Source: JBCBDX01 sp039815825 | GTDB taxonomy: Bacteria; Pseudomonadota; Alphaproteobacteria; Rhizobiales; Rhizobiaceae | Assembly: GCA_039815825.1 (NCBI GenBank) | Contig: JBCBYO010000010.1 | Coordinates: forward strand, 1-64,000 | Length of the DNA stretch: 64,000 bases | Direction: 5' to 3' | Shown: piece by piece, positions 60,058 to 64,000 of the stretch | How positions within the stretch are numbered: the first letter of the stretch is position 1 | How the letters are laid out: the number at the start of each line of letters is the position of its first letter | Program-made: the position numbers and the translations under genes | Notes under the pieces: generated by a model | What the model was told of the DNA's origin: nothing | Database searches by the model: none | Seen by the model: the letters and a program-made list of their open reading frames with translations, nothing else

Positions 60058-61563
60058 ATGGCAAAAATCATAGAAACGGCAACCGGCGAATTGGCGCTGA
60101 CATTTGATGACGTGCTGCTCCAGCCCGGACATTCAGAAATTTTGCCGGCTCAGACTGATATAAGCACTTCAATCGCACAAGACATTCACCTGAACTTGCC
60201 GATCCTTTCTGCGGCAATGGACACGGTCACTGAGTCAGGTCTTGCTATCGCGATGGCGCAAGCTGGTGGTATGGGCATTGTCCACCGCAATCTGACGCCA
60301 GACGAGCAAGCCGAAGAGGTGCGCCAGGTAAAAAAGTTTGAAAGCGGCATGGTGGTAAACCCCGTTTGTATTGGGCCTGAAGCGACGCTGGCCGATGCGA
60401 AAAAGCTCATGCGCACCTATAAGATTTCCGGCATTCCGGTTGTGGAAGACGGCGGTGTGGGCACCCAAAAGCCTGGTCGTCTTGTCGGCATTCTGACCAA
60501 CCGCGATGTCCGTTTTGCATCCGATCCGGAGCAAAAAGTCTACGAGCTAATGACACGTGAAAACTTGATCACCGTTAAAGAAAGCGTCGAGCAAGACGAA
60601 GCGAAGCGGCTTTTGCACCAACACCGCATCGAGAAATTGCTGGTCGTTGACAAGCGTGGCTATTGCGTCGGACTGATCACCGTGAAGGATATCGAGAAGT
60701 CAAAACTCAATCCGAACGCTACGAAAGACTCGCAAGGGCGATTGCGTGTCGGCGCGGCCGTAAGCGTTGGTGATGACGCCTTGGAACGGGCTGAAAAGCT
60801 CGCTGAAGCGGGTGTGGATGTCATTGTGATCGACACCGCGCACGGCCATTCGCAACGCGTGTTGGATTCGGTTGGTCAGGTGAAAAAGCTCTCCAATTCC
60901 GTACGAATCGTTGCTGGGAATGTGGCCACTGCCGATGGCACAAAGGCGTTAATCGACGCGGGAGCTGACTGCGTAAAAGTCGGTATTGGCCCCGGTTCGA
61001 TTTGCACAACACGCGTTGTCGCCGGCGTTGGGGTTCCGCAATTTTCCGCTGTAATGTCGGCGGCGGAAGAAGGGCTTAAGGCTGGTGTTCCGGTCATCGC
61101 TGACGGCGGCATCAAACTTTCCGGCGACCTTGCCAAAGCAATGGCAGCCGGCGCATCAGCGGTCATGGTCGGATCACTTCTTGCAGGAACCGATGAAAGC
61201 CCGGGCGAAGTCTACCTTCACCAAGGCCGCTCCTACAAAGCCTATCGCGGTATGGGGTCAGTCGGTGCCATGGCCCGCGGTTCGGCTGATCGCTACTTCC
61301 AGGCTGAAGTGCGCGACACACTCAAACTCGTGCCGGAAGGTATTGAAGGGCAGGTACCCTATAAGGGGCCGGTCCATCAGGTGCTTCACCAATTGGCAGG
61401 CGGCCTCAAAGCGGCCATGGGCTACACCGGGTGCGCAAATCTTGAAGACTTCCGTGAGAACTCCCGTTTTGTCCGTATCTCAAATGCTGGGCTGCGCGAA
61501 AGCCACGCGCATGATGTGACGATCACCCGCGAAAGCCCGAACTATCCGGGTGGTGGGCGTTAG
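60058..61563 (+). CDS. guaB: IMP dehydrogenase
   Basis: A 501-residue enzyme oxidising IMP to XMP with NAD, the first committed step of guanine nucleotide synthesis. The catalytic barrel begins with ALTFDDVLLQPGHSEILPAQ. Two CBS domains (about residues 95-205) interrupt it, with ISGIPVVEDGGVGTQKPGRL and EKLLVVDKRGYCVGLITVKD. The catalytic Cys loop is GIGPGSICTTRVVAGVGVPQ and the mobile flap region includes YRGMGSVGAMARGSADRY. ATG 60058 has GGGA 7 nt upstream. A short membrane protein gene follows after 9 nt. Confidence 0.98.
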   Translation: MAKIIETATGELALTFDDVLLQPGHSEILPAQTDISTSIAQDIHLNLPILSAAMDTVTESGLAIAMAQAGGMGIVHRNLTPDEQAEEVRQVKKFESGMVVNPVCIGPEATLADAKKLMRTYKISGIPVVEDGGVGTQKPGRLVGILTNRDVRFASDPEQKVYELMTRENLITVKESVEQDEAKRLLHQHRIEKLLVVDKRGYCVGLITVKDIEKSKLNPNATKDSQGRLRVGAAVSVGDDALERAEKLAEAGVDVIVIDTAHGHSQRVLDSVGQVKKLSNSVRIVAGNVATADGTKALIDAGADCVKVGIGPGSICTTRVVAGVGVPQFSAVMSAAEEGLKAGVPVIADGGIKLSGDLAKAMAAGASAVMVGSLLAGTDESPGEVYLHQGRSYKAYRGMGSVGAMARGSADRYFQAEVRDTLKLVPEGIEGQVPYKGPVHQVLHQLAGGLKAAMGYTGCANLEDFRENSRFVRISNAGLRESHAHDVTITRESPNYPGGGR

Positions 61564-61572
61564 GTTGCCGGT

Positions 61573-62106
61573 GTGAGTTTACGCGAAAAGATTTTCGTCT
61601 ACTTCACCGCTGCCTGGTTTGCGGTTTTGGCAGGGGTCAATGCGTTGATCTTTGAGCCGATGGCGGATGGGCAAAAAGCTCCCGATGCACAGCCTTTAGG
61701 CTACAGCCATGATGCTGTCATGGGCTGGGCCTCATCACTCGATGCGAATGAACGTAGTGCTTTTCTACTGTGGCACACCCGCTTTCTCGATTTCGTATTC
61801 CCAATCCTCCTGATGGCAGCACTTTTTGTCTTGCTGACCGCGTCTTTGCGGCAATTCGAACGATTCCGAACACTTCCATCTTGGTTACGCGTGGCGCTGC
61901 CGGTCGTGCTTGTGGCGCCGTATGGCTTGTTCGATTTTCTCGAAAACGGCTTGGTGGCCGATATGCTACGCGGCGAGGTGCCGATTGATCCGGTTTCGGT
62001 TGGCCTGGCCTCGTCTTACACGGTGCTGAAGTTTTCGTTTGTTGGGATCGCGTTTGCCGTTTGGTTTGGGCTTTGGATGGTTACTGGTCGCGTAAGGGCG
62101 CGTTAG
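61573..62106 (+). CDS. Hypothetical four-helix membrane protein
   Basis: A 177-residue protein starting with GTG 9 nt after guaB. Four membrane segments are predicted near residues 9-28, 73-93, 105-123 and 147-170 (FVYFTAAWFAVLAGVNALIF, DFVFPILLMAALFVLLTA, WLRVALPVVLVAPYGLF and KFSFVGIAFAVWFGLWMVT). I do not recognise the family. It may be translated from the guaB message. Its last 26 nt overlap the end of the convergent oxyR gene. Confidence 0.68.
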   Translation: MSLREKIFVYFTAAWFAVLAGVNALIFEPMADGQKAPDAQPLGYSHDAVMGWASSLDANERSAFLLWHTRFLDFVFPILLMAALFVLLTASLRQFERFRTLPSWLRVALPVVLVAPYGLFDFLENGLVADMLRGEVPIDPVSVGLASSYTVLKFSFVGIAFAVWFGLWMVTGRVRAR

Positions 62107-63010
62107 CACGCCATAGCAATGGTATTGCGGCAGCGCGAATAGTCTCGGCCAATGCCTCGAAGTTTGTCGATCGAGCGCTGGATCCCCGATAAAAAAGTGC
62201 AATTTTGCGAGATGGTGCCGGCGCGGTAAACGGCGCAATTTCGATCGCATCTAGCTTCTGTGTCTCAGCATCAATAGCAATTGATGGAATAAGCGTGACA
62301 CCAAGTCCGTTGGCGACGAGCTGTAACAATGTGGTCATGGACGTCGCGCCCAAATTGACCAGTTGGTAGGGGCCAGCAGCTTCGCATACCGTGAGTGCTT
62401 GATCACGTAGACAGTGCCCGTCTTCCAGCAAAAGAAGCCGGTCCATTACCAACTTGTCTGGCGCGATAGGCGAGGACAAAACGTCCGCACTATTACGCCC
62501 TGCCGCCATGTAAAAAATGTCCTCAAAAAGATCGGTCGACTTTGCATTGCGGATTTCGATGGGCTTTGCGGCAATGATGGCGGCTAGGTTTCCGTTGGTA
62601 AGTTCCTGCACCAGCCGTTCGGTTTTCGCTTCGCGCACCTTTAATTCGAGTGCCGGGAAGGCAGTCCGTAGCGCTGGCAGCAATTTTGGCAGTAGATAAG
62701 GGGCTACCGTCGGTATCATGCCGATCTCTAAAGTCCCTGAGAGCTCGTCCGCTTTCGAGGTCGCTAGTTCCTCCAAAGCTTCGATCTGCTGGAGAATGGC
62801 GCGGGCTTTTGGCAAAAGCAGTTTGCCCGTTGGGGTCAATGTGATGCCGCCACGGTTACGCTCAACCAGGTCTGTACCGAGCTTGTCTTCCATATCCATG
62901 ATTTGCGCAGAGAGTGCCGGTTGCGTGACGTTGACGCTTTCCGCCGCCCGTCGGAAGTGTTTTTCACGGGCCAGAGCATCAAAGAAAAGCAATTGCCTTA
63001 CTGTAAACAT
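62081..63010 (-). CDS. oxyR: Hydrogen peroxide-sensing regulator OxyR (LysR family)
   Basis: A 309-residue LysR-family regulator. The helix-turn-helix is at residues 1-60 (MFTVRQLLFFDALAREKHFR and AAESVNVTQPALSAQI). The peroxide-sensing cysteines are conserved: LLLEDGHCLRDQALTVCEAA contains the pair equivalent to E. coli Cys199 and Cys208, nine residues apart. It activates peroxide-defence genes when the disulfide forms. katG lies divergently 99 nt away, the expected target. ATG 63010 gives the family start; an extension to 63073 lacks support. Confidence 0.95.
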   Translation of the reverse strand: MFTVRQLLFFDALAREKHFRRAAESVNVTQPALSAQIMDMEDKLGTDLVERNRGGITLTPTGKLLLPKARAILQQIEALEELATSKADELSGTLEIGMIPTVAPYLLPKLLPALRTAFPALELKVREAKTERLVQELTNGNLAAIIAAKPIEIRNAKSTDLFEDIFYMAAGRNSADVLSSPIAPDKLVMDRLLLLEDGHCLRDQALTVCEAAGPYQLVNLGATSMTTLLQLVANGLGVTLIPSIAIDAETQKLDAIEIAPFTAPAPSRKIALFYRGSSARSTNFEALAETIRAAAIPLLWRANAPLRDQ

Positions 63011-63109
63011 AATAAGAAAAACTAATTGAAAAGATTGGAATTTGCAATTTGAAATTATTCTAAACTGCGCCAATTAAAGCTCAGTTCCACACAATCGGGA
63101 GAGCTTTCT
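63011..63109. promoter_or_regulatory. oxyR-katG divergent control region
   Basis: The 99-nt gap is strongly AT-rich in its first half (about 63011-63062), with repeated AATTT/AAATT elements such as AATTTGAAATT. These are compatible with an OxyR site but not a clear match to a strict consensus. Promoter hexamers could not be set with confidence. Confidence 0.4.
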
Positions 63110-64000
63110 ATGGACATCAAAGTCGACGGCAGCATCGGCAAATGCCCTGTCATGCACGGATCAATCACTTCAATGGAAACCAGCGTGACAGCTTGGTGGC
63201 CGCGTACGCTCAATCTGGGCATCCTTCACCAAAATGGCACGAGCCCATCGCCTATGGGCGAGACATTCAACTACCGTGAAGAGGTCAAAAAGCTCGATGT
63301 TGATGCATTGAAAGCTGACCTGCACAAAATGCTGCATGAAAGCCAACCCTGGTGGCCTGCAGACTATGGCACCTATGCGGGTTTGATGGTGCGCTTGGCG
63401 TGGCATGCCGCCGGCACCTATCGCACACAAGACGGCCGTGGTGGCGCCGGCTCCGGCAATATTCGTTTCGCGCCTTTGAACTCTTGGCCTGACAACACGT
63501 CCCTCGACAAAGCTCGTCGCCTCCTGTGGCCAATCAAAAAGAAATACGGCAACAAAATCTCATGGGCAGACTTGATCATTCTGGCCGGTAACGTGGCCTA
63601 CGAGTCAGCCGGGCTGAAGACTTTTGGTTTCTCATTTGGCCGCGAAGATATCTGGGCGCCGGAAGAAGATGTCTATTGGGGTGCCGAAGATGAGTGGCTG
63701 GCACCATCTGAAAACCGGTACGAAAGTGTTGAAAAAGCCGACACGCTGGAAAACCCGCTGGCTGCCGTTCACATGGGACTTATTTACGTCAATCCCGAAG
63801 GCATCAACGGCAATCCAAATCCGGAATTGACGGCGACGCACGTGCGCGAAACATTTGCCCGCATGGCCATGAATGATGAGGAAACCGCAGCGCTAACAGC
63901 GGGTGGCCACACAATCGGCAAAGCACACGGCAATGGCGATGCTTCCATGCTCAGCGCCGAACCCGAAGGTGGTGCCCTTGAAGACCAAGGCTTTGGCTGG
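63110..64000 (+). CDS. katG: Catalase-peroxidase KatG (3' end outside window)
   Basis: The first 297 residues of a bifunctional haem catalase-peroxidase; the gene continues beyond the right edge. The distal pocket is MVRLAWHAAGTYRTQDGRGG (Arg, Trp, His). The proximal haem His is in TAGGHTIGKAHGNG. All three residues of the Trp-Tyr-Met adduct are present: Trp in LAWHAAG, Tyr in MGLIYVNPEG and Met in RMAMNDEET. ATG 63110 has GGGAGAG 6 nt upstream. It is divergent from oxyR. It detoxifies hydrogen peroxide in the cytoplasm. Confidence 0.97.
   Translation, partial: MDIKVDGSIGKCPVMHGSITSMETSVTAWWPRTLNLGILHQNGTSPSPMGETFNYREEVKKLDVDALKADLHKMLHESQPWWPADYGTYAGLMVRLAWHAAGTYRTQDGRGGAGSGNIRFAPLNSWPDNTSLDKARRLLWPIKKKYGNKISWADLIILAGNVAYESAGLKTFGFSFGREDIWAPEEDVYWGAEDEWLAPSENRYESVEKADTLENPLAAVHMGLIYVNPEGINGNPNPELTATHVRETFARMAMNDEETAALTAGGHTIGKAHGNGDASMLSAEPEGGALEDQGFGW

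Overview
The window comes from an alphaproteobacterial chromosome, most likely order Hyphomicrobiales (Rhizobiales). The evidence is gene content and order: trxB followed by an lsrB/vtlR-type LysR gene, an lpsEDC-like LPS-core cluster between greA and trxB, carA facing yqeY then dnaG-rpoD, a dsbA-like gene before smc and ppdK, SelO, and a Tad/Cpa pilus operon. No rRNA, tRNA, CRISPR array, insertion sequence or prophage was seen. It reads as ordinary core chromosome with a few accessory insertions.

Layout. 1-885: diguanylate cyclase with a PilJ-like sensor, cut by the left edge. 1025-5186: a DUF442 phosphatase-like protein, selO and an orphan peptide-type substrate-binding protein. 4719-12431: leftward Tad pilus assembly operon (cpaB, cpaC, small lipoprotein, cpaE, cpaF, tadB, tadC, TPR lipoprotein). 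Pilin, prepilin peptidase, full-length CpaD and TadE/F/G are absent. 12594-16174: omega-amino-acid aminotransferase, a small RNA locus with three anti-Shine-Dalgarno hairpins, lsrB-like regulator and trxB. 16484-20856: four LPS-core or surface glycan transferases. 20911-25987: greA with a terminator-like leader, a cold-shock gene, a CueR-type regulator and carB. 26144-30288: DUF1353, PilZ, YpfJ-type metallopeptidase, DUF2161 and carA. 30521-36390: yqeY, lrgBA, dnaG and rpoD. 36524-41929: small hypotheticals, ung, a secreted six-repeat cysteine-pair protein, a DksA-like protein, an L,D-transpeptidase and a DsbA-like oxidoreductase. 41993-48195: smc and ppdK. 48202-54432: DUF1499, an MBL hydrolase, bioY and xdhAB. 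54559-56590: ppx and rlmE. 56691-59901: a Tat-exported MBL hydrolase, a transglutaminase, an ArsP-like permease and its ArsR regulator. 60058-64000: guaB, a small membrane protein, oxyR and divergent katG, cut by the right edge.

The genes form recognisable functional groups. carA and carB make carbamoyl phosphate. trxB, the lsrB-like gene, oxyR and katG form a redox and peroxide group. greA, dnaG, rpoD, the DksA-like protein, rlmE, smc and ung serve information processing. The Tad operon, the GGDEF protein and the PilZ protein point to surface attachment under c-di-GMP influence.

The most notable non-coding element is the minus-strand small RNA at about 14030-14168. It has three stem-loops that each display the loop ATCCTCCTCCC, and the last doubles as a Rho-independent terminator. 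It matches the alpha-r14/cuckoo type of anti-Shine-Dalgarno sRNA by motif. It lies just downstream of an lsrB-like gene, the position where AbcR sRNAs are found in relatives. Other regulatory signals are a full CtrA-type half-site pair upstream of rpoD, a terminator-like hairpin in the greA leader, a perfect ArsR-type operator over a -10 box, and a CueR-type dyad. All statements come from reading the sequence and from general family knowledge. No database search was run.
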